A stretch of DNA of 64,000 nt from an uncultured Ferrimonas sp. (GTDB lineage: Bacteria; Pseudomonadota; Gammaproteobacteria; Enterobacterales; Shewanellaceae): the NCBI RefSeq assembly GCF_947489035.1, contig NZ_CANLCI010000018.1, positions 1 to 64,000 of the forward strand, given 5' to 3'. The notes under the pieces are model-generated. The model was not told the DNA's origin, ran no database searches, and saw nothing but the letters and a program-made list of their open reading frames with translations. Below are positions 25,136 to 34,833 of this stretch, in pieces. Both the position numbers and the translations under genes were made by a program. Each line of letters starts with the position of its first letter. Positions within the stretch are counted from its first letter, which is position 1.

Positions 25136-26827
25136 TTATTGGGACATGGCACTGTCTGTCATCTTAGTTGCTTTTTGATAAGCATTACAACCGATTAACA
25201 GATTTTGTAATTGCTCATTAGTGCTGCATTGCAGCGCCTTTTGACGCAACGGCTGGGCATCGCAGTAACTAAAGTGTGACAGAAGATACTTCACTTCGCC
25301 TGCTCGATTTGGTGCGATGCTAAATTTGCTGATCCCCAGTGCCAATAACAGTGGTACTGCCCGAAGATCAGCGCCCAGTTCGCCACAAATCGACAACGGC
25401 AATTGCTGTTGTTGGCATTGGCGAGCGATCTGGTCAATCAGCCGGATCACCGGTGGGCTTAAATCGGGAAAATGTGGACTGACATGGCCATTGTTGCGAT
25501 CGGCCGCCAAGCAGTATTGAGCCAAGTCGTTGCTGCCAATACTGGCAAAATCCACTAAAGGTGCCAGTTGGTCAATCATTAATGCGGCGGCGGGGGTTTC
25601 AATCATCACCCCGATTGGCAGCGGCGTTAACAATCCCAGCGCCTGTTGCTCGGCGGCGATCATCATTTTGGCGCTGTGCAACTCTTCAACCAAGCTCACC
25701 ATCGGCAGCAACAGCTGCACGGGATGATCTTGGGCAACGCGGATAATCGCTCGCAGTTGATCGCGCAGGTGTTGACCGTGATCGCGACCCAACCGAATGG
25801 CCCGTAGCCCTAAGGCCGGATTGGCTTGCGGCTGTGATAGCCCCGGCAGATCTTTATCGGCACCAAAATCGAAGGTGCGGATCACCAAGGGTTTGCCTTC
25901 CAACCGTGCGGCAATGGCACGGTAATGCTGATACTGCTGCGCTTCCGTTGGCCACTGGCCACTGGCGAGGTACAGCAGCTCGGTGCGTAATAACCCCACC
26001 CCATCCAGTTGATTGGCGTGAATGGCCTCGCATTCATCAAGGCTGCCAATGTTGCCCCCCAGCCACAGCGAGTGACCATCAGCGGTGCGGGCAGGCTGCT
26101 GGCGGGCAAGGTTGTAATGTTGCTGTCGTTGCTGCCAATGGTGCTGAATGGCATCGAACTGCAGTAAATCGTCGCGATGGTTGGCAATGGTGATCTGGCC
26201 GCTGTCACCATCTAACATGGATGGGCCTGGACTTAAGCGGCTGCAGCCATCGGCCAAAATGATGGCCGGAATGGCGGCGGCACGAATTAATATCGCCAGA
26301 TGATCAGTAAGGCTGCCGTGCTCTAAGACCAAACCACTGAGATTGGCTTTGGGCAGTTGGATAAACTCGGCGGCGGTGAGATCCGGCAACAGCAACACCG
26401 TGGGTTGCTCGAATTGGCTGGGGAATTGCAGTTGATCGCCACTGCAGCGGCGGCTAAGTCGTTGGCCTAGGTAGCGTAAGTCGGTGGCGCGTTTGGCCAG
26501 TTCGGGTTGTGGCAGCTGGGCAATTTGCGCCGCAAACTGATCAAACTCCAGCCAAATGGCTTGGGCTAATGCCACCCCTTGCTGTTGCCGTCGTTCAATG
26601 CCATCCAGCAGTTCAGGATCGCTCAGTAGCAGCCAGTCGGCTTCTAACAGTTGCCGTTGGTTGTCACTCAGATCCTCACGCTGAGCCAACTGCTGCAGCA
26701 CTTGAGCTTCTTGCCCAAGCAGATCCCGTAAGCAGATCGCTTGGGCGTGTTGCCGCTGCTGACATTGGCTAAGGTGGCCAAGGGCAAGGCCGGGGCTGAT
26801 GGCAACACCAGAGTAGACTTTAGACAT
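25136..26827 (-). CDS. ptsI: PTS enzyme I (PtsI), divergent
   Basis: 563 residues. It contains the HPr-binding helical domain, a swivelling phosphohistidine domain and the PEP-binding barrel (RTFDFGADKDLP, PIGVMIETPAAALM, IGSNDLAQYCLAADRNN, SICGELGAD). The phospho-His motif, usually GGxTSHxAIxAR, reads GSLTDHLAILIR here; His176 is kept but surrounding residues differ. The protein is also rich in Gln. Position between ptsH and crr makes the general PTS role likely: it transfers phosphate from PEP to HPr. Confidence 0.92.
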   Translation of the reverse strand: MSKVYSGVAISPGLALGHLSQCQQRQHAQAICLRDLLGQEAQVLQQLAQREDLSDNQRQLLEADWLLLSDPELLDGIERRQQQGVALAQAIWLEFDQFAAQIAQLPQPELAKRATDLRYLGQRLSRRCSGDQLQFPSQFEQPTVLLLPDLTAAEFIQLPKANLSGLVLEHGSLTDHLAILIRAAAIPAIILADGCSRLSPGPSMLDGDSGQITIANHRDDLLQFDAIQHHWQQRQQHYNLARQQPARTADGHSLWLGGNIGSLDECEAIHANQLDGVGLLRTELLYLASGQWPTEAQQYQHYRAIAARLEGKPLVIRTFDFGADKDLPGLSQPQANPALGLRAIRLGRDHGQHLRDQLRAIIRVAQDHPVQLLLPMVSLVEELHSAKMMIAAEQQALGLLTPLPIGVMIETPAAALMIDQLAPLVDFASIGSNDLAQYCLAADRNNGHVSPHFPDLSPPVIRLIDQIARQCQQQQLPLSICGELGADLRAVPLLLALGISKFSIAPNRAGEVKYLLSHFSYCDAQPLRQKALQCSTNEQLQNLLIGCNAYQKATKMTDSAMSQ

Positions 26828-26844
26828 CCTTGTCTCCGCGCAAT

Positions 26845-27102
26845 TTAGCTGAGGGTTTGCAACAAGGCGATCAGTTCATTGACCGCCTGTTCGGCATCAA
26901 CGCCGTCTGCCGCTACCGTGACTTCACAACCGTGGCACAGATTGAGCATCTGCAGCCGGAACAGGCTTTTGCCATTGGCGGTTTGGCCATTGCAGAGAAT
27001 ATTGATGTCGGCTTGGTATTGCTGGGCTTGTTTCACCAATACCGCGGCAGGGCGAGTGTGGATCCCGTGTGGGGCCGCGATGACAACTTGGCGTTGGTAC
27101 AT
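26845..27102 (-). CDS. ptsH: PTS phosphocarrier HPr (PtsH)
   Basis: 85 residues, as in E. coli. His15 sits in PHGIHTRPAA and the regulatory-position Ser46 in NGKSLFRLQ. The start at 27102 (MYQRQVVI) is set by the family length; the frame extends upstream through the cysK terminator without family sequence. It carries phosphate from enzyme I to EIIA proteins. The cysteines at 37 and 57 are unusual for HPr. Confidence 0.95.
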   Translation of the reverse strand: MYQRQVVIAAPHGIHTRPAAVLVKQAQQYQADINILCNGQTANGKSLFRLQMLNLCHGCEVTVAADGVDAEQAVNELIALLQTLS

Positions 27103-27178
27103 AATTATCCAAGGTTTGGTGGCAAGAAACTGGCCATCAGCATAAAGGCGAAGTTGAACGCAGGTCAAATCCCCACAA

Positions 27179-27205
27179 CGAAAAAGGGCAGCCAAGCGGC
27201 TGCCC
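27179..27205 (-). terminator. Terminator/attenuator between cysK and ptsH
   Basis: 8-bp GC stem GGGCAGCC/GGCTGCCC with AAGC loop, followed on the minus strand by a T-run. It separates cysK from the pts genes, which may also have their own promoter. Confidence 0.8.
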
Positions 27206-27226
27206 TGTTCAACCAATCGCTGCTGC

Positions 27227-28201
27227 TTACTGCAAGTTTTCGGCGTCGCTGAACATCCCCGCAAACAGCGCGGAAGATAAGTAGCGCTCGGAAGCCGATG
27301 GCAGCACCACGACAATGGTTTTGTCTTTCAGTGCTGGGTTTGCGGCAATCAGTTTGTTGACTGCAACAACGGCGGCACCAGAGCTGATCCCCGCTAAGAT
27401 CCCTTCTTCTTCCATTAAGCGGCGGGCCATGGCGATGGCGTCGTCGTTATCCACCTGTATGGCTTCATCCACCAAGCTTAAATCCAAGTTTCCAGGGATG
27501 AAGCCCGCGCCAATCCCCTGAATTTTGTGCGGTCCTGGGGTCAGTGATTCGCCTTTGAGTGCCTGGGTGATCACCGGTGAATCGGTTGGCTCAACGGCAA
27601 CGGTGTACACCGCTTTGTCTTTGGTGTGCTTCAGGTAGCGGGCCGTACCCGTGATGGTGCCGCCGGTGCCAACGCCAGCCACAAACACGTCCACTTCACC
27701 ATCGGTGTCTTCCCAGATCTCTGGGCCGGTGGTTTTTTCGTGAATGGCGGGGTTGGCAGGGTTTTCAAACTGCTGCAGCAGCACGTATTTGTCTGGGTTG
27801 CTGTCGCGGATCTCCTCCGCTTTGGCTACGGCACCTTTCATCCCTTTCGCGCCTTCGGTTAACACCAAGTTGGCGCCTAAAGCCTTCAACAGTTTACGGC
27901 GCTCAAGGCTCATGGTGTTGGGCATGGTTAGGGTGAGTTTGTAACCGCGAGAAGCCGCCACAAAAGCCAAGGCGATGCCAGTGTTACCAGAGGTGGGCTC
28001 GATGATCTCTTTGCCTTGGATCAGCAGCCCCTGTTTTTCGGCTTCCCAGATCATGTTGGCACCCAAGCGGCACTTGACGCTGAATGATGGGTTACGAGCT
28101 TCCACTTTGGCCAGCACGTTGCTGCCTTCGGTTACGCGGTTAAGGCGAACCAGCGGGGTGTTGCCGATGGTAAGTGAATTGTCCTGATAAATTTTGGCCA
28201 T
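27227..28201 (-). CDS. cysK: Cysteine synthase A (CysK)
   Basis: 324 residues, near the 323 of E. coli. PLP-dependent fold-type II enzyme: [14 protein letters not shown] contains the Schiff-base Lys, [11 protein letters not shown] binds the substrate carboxylate, and [14 protein letters not shown] the PLP phosphate. It makes cysteine from O-acetylserine and sulfide. The start at 28201 has a CAGGAAC ribosome-binding site. Gene order cysK-ptsH-ptsI-crr is the enteric one. The sulfate permease gene cysZ, near cysK in E. coli, is 25 kb away here. Confidence 0.96.
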   Translation of the reverse strand: MAKIYQDNSLTIGNTPLVRLNRVTEGSNVLAKVEARNPSFSVKCRLGANMIWEAEKQGLLIQGKEIIEPTSGNTGIALAFVAASRGYKLTLTMPNTMSLERRKLLKALGANLVLTEGAKGMKGAVAKAEEIRDSNPDKYVLLQQFENPANPAIHEKTTGPEIWEDTDGEVDVFVAGVGTGGTITGTARYLKHTKDKAVYTVAVEPTDSPVITQALKGESLTPGPHKIQGIGAGFIPGNLDLSLVDEAIQVDNDDAIAMARRLMEEEGILAGISSGAAVVAVNKLIAANPALKDKTIVVVLPSASERYLSSALFAGMFSDAENLQ

Positions 28202-28498
28202 TGGGCGTTCCTGCGATGACATAAAAAAGTAAACCGACTGTTTATAGTCTAAGCATATCGAGGCTAACCGTGGCGGGAAGTGATGGTTCGTTATCTGTTA
28301 TCGCGATTTGGAATAAAGGATTGAAAAATAGCTATATGTAATCAAGCCGCCGCCGTGGCCAAGACGCCGATCCCACGACAGCGCCGATGACAAATAGATG
28401 AATAAACGTTAACGCGTTGGTTGATGGCCAGATTGGCTTCTACGCTTGTTGTGATAACGAATTAAAGCAACCACAGTTCACAAGGAAGTGAGGCATGA

Positions 28499-30559
28499 GT
28501 GCTTGAGAAACTGCTGTATTTGCAGGGTGTCGGCTCGGAGTTCATCAATTGTGCGGGGCAGTCCATCGCCATTCCAGCGCCAGCGCGGCGTGCGCTGTTG
28601 GCGCAGATGGCGCCGCAGCTGTTTGATGGTCAGCAACGGTTATTAGCACAGCCAGCTGAGCAACAGATCCAGCGATTGGATGCACAGCAGTGGCAACAAC
28701 CCTTGCCAGCTTGGCAGCACAGCGAGCAGCACCAGCCCAACCTTGAGATCTACTTGCCGGAGCACACCCCCGTTGAGGGCGAGTTGCTACTGCAATTAGA
28801 ACAACAACCATCGCCACAATCCCAGCAGCGATTTTCGCTGCAGCAATTTCCGCGGCATAACAACGGGGAATACTATCTTGGCCAGCAGCGTTATTTACGC
28901 TGGCAACTGGATTGTACGGCGTTGCAGCTGCCCTGCGGTTACCACCAGATACAGCTGTTACTACCCCAAGGGCAGTTTGATGGCCAATGGGTGATCACCC
29001 CAGCCCATGCTTATCACGGTGCTCCCGCGCGGGCATGGGGGTTATTGCTGTCGCTGTATACGCTGCGCAGTGATGCCAATTGGGGCATTGGCGATTTTGG
29101 CGATCTTAGACGGCTGTGCCGCTGGTCGGCCAAATATGGGGTGGATTACATTCAGCTCAACCCTTTGCATGCCCTTGAGCCAAGCCAACCGCAACAGTGC
29201 AGCCCCTATCGCCCCAGCGATCGCAGCTTTTTAAACCCACTTTACATCGATATCAGCCAAGTGAGCGGCTATCGAGCCTGCCAACTGCAATTCAGTGGCC
29301 GCCGCTGGCAGCAGCCGTTGCAACAGCTTCGGCAAGCGCAGTGGCTCGATTACCCCGCCATTAGCGCGTTAAAACTGGCGGCACTAGAACAGCTGTACCA
29401 GCACTTTTGCAGCCACCAACTGAAGCTGACCAGCGCCGCGGCGCAGCAATTTACTGCCTTTGTGGCGGCGGGCGGAACCGCACTGCAACGGTTTGCACAG
29501 CAGCAAGGCAAAGGGTTAATTGGCACCCAAGCAGACCCCCAGTTTCACTGTTTTTTGCAGTATGTGGCCGAGCAACAGCTGGCTCAATGCCATGCCAGTG
29601 CGCTGGCGGCGGGCATGCGGATTGGCTTAGTGCGCGATTTAGCGGTGGGCGTGGCACCGGATGGGGCCGAAACCAGCGCCAGCCAGGCGCCGTTTTGCCC
29701 CCACAGCAGCATTGGCGCGCCGCCAGATCCGTTTGCACCACAGGGGCAAAACTGGGGCCTCGCCCCCTTTGATCCGGTTGCCTTAAAGCAACAGCATTTT
29801 CGCCATTTTATCGAATTACTGCGGGCCAACATGCGCCACTGCGGGGCCCTGCGGCTGGATCACATCATGGCGCTGAATCGCTTGTGGTGGTGGGCCGATC
29901 CTGAACAAGGGGGTTACGTGCATTACCCCCAAAACACCATGCTGGCTTTATTGTGCTTAGAGAGCCAGCGCCACGGGTGCAGCGTGATTGGCGAGGACTT
30001 AGGCACGGTGCCGCCAGAGCTAGCCGGGGCGCTGCAACAAGCGCAGGTCGTGCGGAATGAATTGCTGTATTTCTTTTATCAGGATGGTCAATTTCGAGAT
30101 CCCAACCACTGCAAGAGTAATGCCCAGATGATGCTGGCCAACCACGATGTGGCGCCGTTAGCGGGGTGGTGGCAAGGGCGGGATCTGCAACTGCGGCGCG
30201 AAATCGGGCTGCTGAGTGACAACGAATTCGCCCCAGCGCGACTGCAGCGGCAGCAACAAAAGGCCGATCTGCTGCGCTGGTTAGGGATTGATGGCGATAT
30301 TGAGCAGCCATGGCAACGGCAGTGGCTAATCCAGCTGCTGGCCACCGTAGCGGCAGGAAACGCGCGCTTTATCGGGGTGCAGTTGGTTGACGTTTGTGCG
30401 GAAACCGAATCGGTCAACGTGCCGGGTACGTGGCGCCAGTACCGCAATTGGCAGCGACGAATGACCCTGTCGTTAGCGCAGCTGGAACAGCAGCACCATC
30501 ACACGATGGCCGCATTGCAGCGTGCCGCAGAGCAGGGATTTTCACGGGGGCAGGGATGA
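28499..30559 (+). CDS. malQ: 4-alpha-glucanotransferase MalQ
   Basis: 686 residues. GH77 amylomaltase: an N-terminal extension (1-150), then [68 protein letters not shown] (catalytic Asp) and [13 protein letters not shown] (acid/base Glu). It transfers maltosyl units between short glucans. The start is GTG at 28499: the frame has a TGA immediately before it, and AAGGAAG lies 12 bp upstream. An ATG at 28495 in another frame reads only Met-Ser-Ala-stop. First gene of the glycogen operon; its stop overlaps glgB by 4 bp. Confidence 0.93.
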   Translation: MLEKLLYLQGVGSEFINCAGQSIAIPAPARRALLAQMAPQLFDGQQRLLAQPAEQQIQRLDAQQWQQPLPAWQHSEQHQPNLEIYLPEHTPVEGELLLQLEQQPSPQSQQRFSLQQFPRHNNGEYYLGQQRYLRWQLDCTALQLPCGYHQIQLLLPQGQFDGQWVITPAHAYHGAPARAWGLLLSLYTLRSDANWGIGDFGDLRRLCRWSAKYGVDYIQLNPLHALEPSQPQQCSPYRPSDRSFLNPLYIDISQVSGYRACQLQFSGRRWQQPLQQLRQAQWLDYPAISALKLAALEQLYQHFCSHQLKLTSAAAQQFTAFVAAGGTALQRFAQQQGKGLIGTQADPQFHCFLQYVAEQQLAQCHASALAAGMRIGLVRDLAVGVAPDGAETSASQAPFCPHSSIGAPPDPFAPQGQNWGLAPFDPVALKQQHFRHFIELLRANMRHCGALRLDHIMALNRLWWWADPEQGGYVHYPQNTMLALLCLESQRHGCSVIGEDLGTVPPELAGALQQAQVVRNELLYFFYQDGQFRDPNHCKSNAQMMLANHDVAPLAGWWQGRDLQLRREIGLLSDNEFAPARLQRQQQKADLLRWLGIDGDIEQPWQRQWLIQLLATVAAGNARFIGVQLVDVCAETESVNVPGTWRQYRNWQRRMTLSLAQLEQQHHHTMAALQRAAEQGFSRGQG

Positions 30560-32796
30560 CACAACACTATTTTGATTATGGGGCGGATGCTGCGATCAAA
30601 TGCGGCGAATACACCGACATGTTCGCCATCTTGGGGATGCATCCAGATCCACAGCAACGAGGCTTAGTGGTGCGCTGTTGGCTGCAAGGCGCGCAGCAGG
30701 TTGATGTGATCAGTCGCATCGACAACCGCAAAGTGGCCAGCTTAGAGATGGTGGACGATAACGGCTTATTTGCCGGTCGCATGGGGCGCCGAGTTAAGCC
30801 CTTTCCTTACCTGTTGCGGGTCGATTATGGCAGCCATATCGAAGAGATCATCGATCCTTATCAGTTCCCTTCGCAGCTGAGTGACGACGACGTGCACCTG
30901 TTTGCAGAGGGGGCGCTTGAGTGCGGTTGGCGGATGCTGGGGGCCAATTGGCAACAGATCGATGGCATCGATGGGGTGCGTTTTGTGGTGTGGGCGCCCA
31001 ACGCCAAACGGGTGTCGGTGGTGGCGGATTTTAATCAGTGGGATGGCTCACGTCATGTGATGCGCCGCCATCCTCTTTCTGGGCTGTGGGAGATCTTTAT
31101 TGCGGCTGCCCAGCCGGGGCAATTTTATAAATTTCAGTTGCTCACCGAGCAACAACAGCTACTGGATAAAGCCGATCCGTGGGCGCGCGCGATGGAACCA
31201 CCGCCTTGCAACGCCTCGCGCATTCCAACGAAAGCAGAGTTTGCTTGGCAAGATCAGCAGTGGTTGGCCAAGCGCGAGCGGATGCAGTGGGATCAGCAGC
31301 CTATCTCTATCTACGAGGTGCAGCTGGGATCATGGCGGCGCAATGGTCGCGACGGCGAGCTGTTTTTCGATTACGACCAACTGATCACCGAACTGCTGCC
31401 CTACGTTATCGAGATGGGGTTTACCCACCTGCAATTGATGCCGATCAGCGAATACCCGTTTGATGGCTCGTGGGGGTATCAACCGGTGGGGATGTTTGCG
31501 CCAACCCACCGCTTTGGTGATGGGGCCGGGTTAAAGCGTTTTATCGACGCCTGCCATCAGCAGGGGGTGGCGGTATTGCTGGATTGGGTGCCCGCGCATT
31601 TTCCGGCGGATCCCCACGGTTTAGCGCGCTTTGATGGCACCGCGTTGTTCGAACATGAAGACAAGCGCCAAGGGCAGCACCCCGATTGGGATACCTTGAT
31701 TTTTAATTATGGTCGGCCGGAAGTGTGCTCTTATCTGTTGAGCGCGGCCAATTACTGGCTGCAAGAGTTTCACTTTGATGGGCTTCGGTTGGATGCGGTG
31801 TCGTCGATGCTGTACCTCGATTACAGCCGTCAGCCTGGGCAGTGGCTGCCAAACCAGTTTGGTGGCCGTGAAAACCTCGATGCGATTGAGTTTTTACGCC
31901 AGCTCAACCAACGCTTATATGCCGCCAATCCCGGCATTATGATGATTGCGGAAGAGTCCACCGCATGGCCGGGGGTCACTCAAACCACCGACAGCGGCGG
32001 CCTAGGCTTTGGGTTTAAGTGGAACATGGGCTGGATGCACGACAATCTGGATTACCTCAATCAAGATCCGCTCTATCGCTGCTATCACCACAACAAATTG
32101 ACCTTTGGGCTGCTCTACGGTTACTCCGAGCAGTTTATCTTGCCGATCAGCCACGACGAAGTGGTGCACGGCAAAGGCTCGTTACTGAACAAAATTCCCG
32201 GTGATGACTGGCAGCAATTTGCCACCATGCGCGCCTTTTACGGCTTGATGTGGGGTCACCCAGGCAAAAAACACCTGTTTATGGGCAATGAATTTGCCCA
32301 GCGTAAAGAGTGGGATCACCAGCACAGTTTGGATTGGCACCTGCTTGAGAGCCCAAACCACAGCAATGTGCAGCACTGGCTGCAGGATCTTAACCAGCTC
32401 TACCGCCATCATCCCGCCATGTACTTAACGGATCATCAGCCCGATGGGTTTGAGTGGCTGGACTGCGACAACGCCGCCGATTCGGTGATCTCGTTTTTGC
32501 GTCGCTCTGAAGGCGGCCAGCATTTGTTGTTTGTGGTGAACATGACCCCACAAGTGCACCAAGGCTTTCGCATTGGCCTGCCCCAGCCGTGCAACTACCA
32601 AGAGCTGCTGAACAGCGACAGCGAACATTACGGCGGCAGCAATGTGGGGAACTCTGGGGCGGTGGTGGTGGAAGCACAGCCCTATCAAGGCCAGCAGCAC
32701 AGCGCCTTGATCACCGTACCGCCGTTAGCGTGCATCGTATTGGCACCAGCCGAGGCGGTAACCGATAACGAAAAACCGTCCGTGGAGCCCGCTTAG
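30556..32796 (+). CDS. glgB: 1,4-alpha-glucan branching enzyme GlgB
   Basis: 746 residues, near the 728 of E. coli. N-terminal domains include a CBM48 ([24 protein letters not shown]), then the GH13 barrel: [26 protein letters not shown] split over strands, [16 protein letters not shown] (nucleophile Asp near 413), [12 protein letters not shown] (acid/base Glu) and [15 protein letters not shown]. It forms alpha-1,6 branches in glycogen. The ATG at 30556 overlaps the malQ stop (ATGA), with AGGG just upstream. It abuts glgX with no spacer. Confidence 0.97.
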   Translation: MTQHYFDYGADAAIKCGEYTDMFAILGMHPDPQQRGLVVRCWLQGAQQVDVISRIDNRKVASLEMVDDNGLFAGRMGRRVKPFPYLLRVDYGSHIEEIIDPYQFPSQLSDDDVHLFAEGALECGWRMLGANWQQIDGIDGVRFVVWAPNAKRVSVVADFNQWDGSRHVMRRHPLSGLWEIFIAAAQPGQFYKFQLLTEQQQLLDKADPWARAMEPPPCNASRIPTKAEFAWQDQQWLAKRERMQWDQQPISIYEVQLGSWRRNGRDGELFFDYDQLITELLPYVIEMGFTHLQLMPISEYPFDGSWGYQPVGMFAPTHRFGDGAGLKRFIDACHQQGVAVLLDWVPAHFPADPHGLARFDGTALFEHEDKRQGQHPDWDTLIFNYGRPEVCSYLLSAANYWLQEFHFDGLRLDAVSSMLYLDYSRQPGQWLPNQFGGRENLDAIEFLRQLNQRLYAANPGIMMIAEESTAWPGVTQTTDSGGLGFGFKWNMGWMHDNLDYLNQDPLYRCYHHNKLTFGLLYGYSEQFILPISHDEVVHGKGSLLNKIPGDDWQQFATMRAFYGLMWGHPGKKHLFMGNEFAQRKEWDHQHSLDWHLLESPNHSNVQHWLQDLNQLYRHHPAMYLTDHQPDGFEWLDCDNAADSVISFLRRSEGGQHLLFVVNMTPQVHQGFRIGLPQPCNYQELLNSDSEHYGGSNVGNSGAVVVEAQPYQGQQHSALITVPPLACIVLAPAEAVTDNEKPSVEPA

Positions 32797-34833
32797 ATGC
32801 CTTGTTGGCAAGGGGGAAGCACTGGGCAGCTTGGGGCGTCGGTGCAAGATAACGGCATCAACTTTGCCCTGTTCAGCGCTCATGCCTGCGCGGTTACGCT
32901 GTGCCTGTTTGATGATAATGGCAATGAAACCGCACGTTGGCCGATGCATCAAGGGGATGGCCATATTTGGCACGGTTTGTTAGTGGGCGGTAAGGCAGGG
33001 CAGCATTATGGCTATCGAGTGGATGGCAACCATGACCCCAGTCATGGCCACTGTTTCGATCCCAACAAATTGTTGCTAGATCCTTATGCGCGAAGGCTGG
33101 CAGGGCCGTTGCAACTGGCCGCCATTTGCCAGCAACAAGGGGACAACAGCCAGCAGATCCCCAAGTGTGTGGTGGAAGCCGAACGCCCAGCCTTGGCTAC
33201 GCCGAAGCCACAAACCCCATTAACCCACAGCGTGATTTATGAATTGAATTTGAAAGGATTCAGCCAACTGAATCCGTTGGTGCCGCCTGCACTGCGCGGC
33301 ACCATTGCCGCCTTGGCTCAGCCAACGGTGATTGCCCATCTGCAGCGCTTAGGGGTAACCGCCGTCGAGTTGTTGCCGGTGGCGCAGTTTGGATCTGAAG
33401 CGTGGCTTGCTGATAAAGGGCTAAGCAACTATTGGGGCTACAACAGTGTCGCCTTCTTTGTGCCTCACCGCGATTATTGCCCGGGGGGCATTGATCAGTT
33501 TCGTGCCACCGTTGAAACCCTGCACCAAGCGGGCATCGAAGTGCTGTTGGATGTGGTGTTCAACCACACTGCCGAAGGCGATGAACATGGGCCCACCTTA
33601 AGTTTTCGCGGCATTGATAACCGCAGTTATTACCGTTTAACGGCAGCAGCGCCGATGCGTTACCTCAACGACAGTGGCTGCGGCAACAGCATGGATCTAG
33701 CCCAGCCGATGGCGCTGAGGTTGGTAACCGATTGCTTGCGCTATTGGTCGCACCAGCTTGGGGTGGATGGTTTTCGCTTTGATCTGGCTTGCAGCCTTGG
33801 CCGTGATGAGCGTGGCTTTCACCCCAACAGCGCGTTACTGCAAGCCATTGGTCAGGATCCACAGTTGGCGCAGTTAAAGCTGATAGCCGAGCCGTGGGAT
33901 CTGGGCGTCAACGGCTATCAGCTCGGCCAATTTCCCGCTCCATGGAGCGAGTGGAACGATCACTTTCGCGATGGCGTTCGCCGTTTTTGGCGAGGCGACA
34001 GCGCCATGTTGCCGCAACTGGCTAAGTGCCTACACGGCAGCGCCGAGCAGTTTGAACATAATGGCCGTGGCCCTGTGGCCAGCATCAATTTTATTACCAG
34101 CCACGACGGTTTCACCCTGCGGGATCTGGTTAGCTACCAACAGCGCCACAACCACGCCAATGGTGAAAACAACCGTGATGGCCACAGCGCCAATTACAGC
34201 AGTAATGGCGGTGTGGAAGGCCCCAGCGAGCAAGCCCCAGTGCGGTTACATCGACTGCGTCGCAGCCGCAATCTCCTGGCGACGATGATGCTGTCCCAAG
34301 GGGTGCCGATGTTGCTGGCGGGGGATGAATTTGGCCACAGCCAGCAGGGCAACAATAACGGCTATTGCCAAGACAACGCGCTGAGCTGGCTCACTTGGCC
34401 AGAATGGCCGCCGTTCGCGGATTTTATCGCTCAACTCACCAGCATTCGCCGCCAGTACTCGCAGTTTCAGCAACCACGCTATAACCACGGTGATCCGCAG
34501 CAGGCGGGATTACGGCTGCAGTGGTGGCACCCCAATGGCGCGGAAATGACGGAACCGGATTGGCAGGATCCGCAACAGCAAGCCCTGCAAGTGTTGATGC
34601 AGTGCCGTGGTTCCCCTGATCTGTTGTTGCTGCTGAACGCCGCGGACATCAATTGCGATGTGCACCTGCCGGCTGGGCAGTGGCAACCGCTGCTTGATAC
34701 CCATCTGGGCGATGCGATCTGTGTCGAGCCTCAATCCAGCTCGTTAACGTTGCAGGCTCAAAGCCTATTGCTATTACATCGTGTGCTTAAAAAGGAACTG
34801 CACCATGAAAACGCCGACCCCTCTGTTGTCTGA
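32797..34833 (+). CDS. glgX: Glycogen debranching enzyme GlgX
   Basis: 678 residues. Isoamylase-type GH13: N-terminal CBM48 (GINFALFSAHACAVTLCLFDD), then VIYELNLKGFSQLNP, SNYWGYNSVAFFVPHRDYCP, VLLDVVFNHTAEG, VDGFRFDLACSLGRD (nucleophile Asp), LIAEPWDLG (Glu) and NFITSHDGFTLRDLVSY. It removes limit branches left by phosphorylase. Its start codon directly follows the glgB stop. Its end overlaps the glgP start by 29 bp. Confidence 0.96.
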   Translation: MPCWQGGSTGQLGASVQDNGINFALFSAHACAVTLCLFDDNGNETARWPMHQGDGHIWHGLLVGGKAGQHYGYRVDGNHDPSHGHCFDPNKLLLDPYARRLAGPLQLAAICQQQGDNSQQIPKCVVEAERPALATPKPQTPLTHSVIYELNLKGFSQLNPLVPPALRGTIAALAQPTVIAHLQRLGVTAVELLPVAQFGSEAWLADKGLSNYWGYNSVAFFVPHRDYCPGGIDQFRATVETLHQAGIEVLLDVVFNHTAEGDEHGPTLSFRGIDNRSYYRLTAAAPMRYLNDSGCGNSMDLAQPMALRLVTDCLRYWSHQLGVDGFRFDLACSLGRDERGFHPNSALLQAIGQDPQLAQLKLIAEPWDLGVNGYQLGQFPAPWSEWNDHFRDGVRRFWRGDSAMLPQLAKCLHGSAEQFEHNGRGPVASINFITSHDGFTLRDLVSYQQRHNHANGENNRDGHSANYSSNGGVEGPSEQAPVRLHRLRRSRNLLATMMLSQGVPMLLAGDEFGHSQQGNNNGYCQDNALSWLTWPEWPPFADFIAQLTSIRRQYSQFQQPRYNHGDPQQAGLRLQWWHPNGAEMTEPDWQDPQQQALQVLMQCRGSPDLLLLLNAADINCDVHLPAGQWQPLLDTHLGDAICVEPQSSSLTLQAQSLLLLHRVLKKELHHENADPSVV

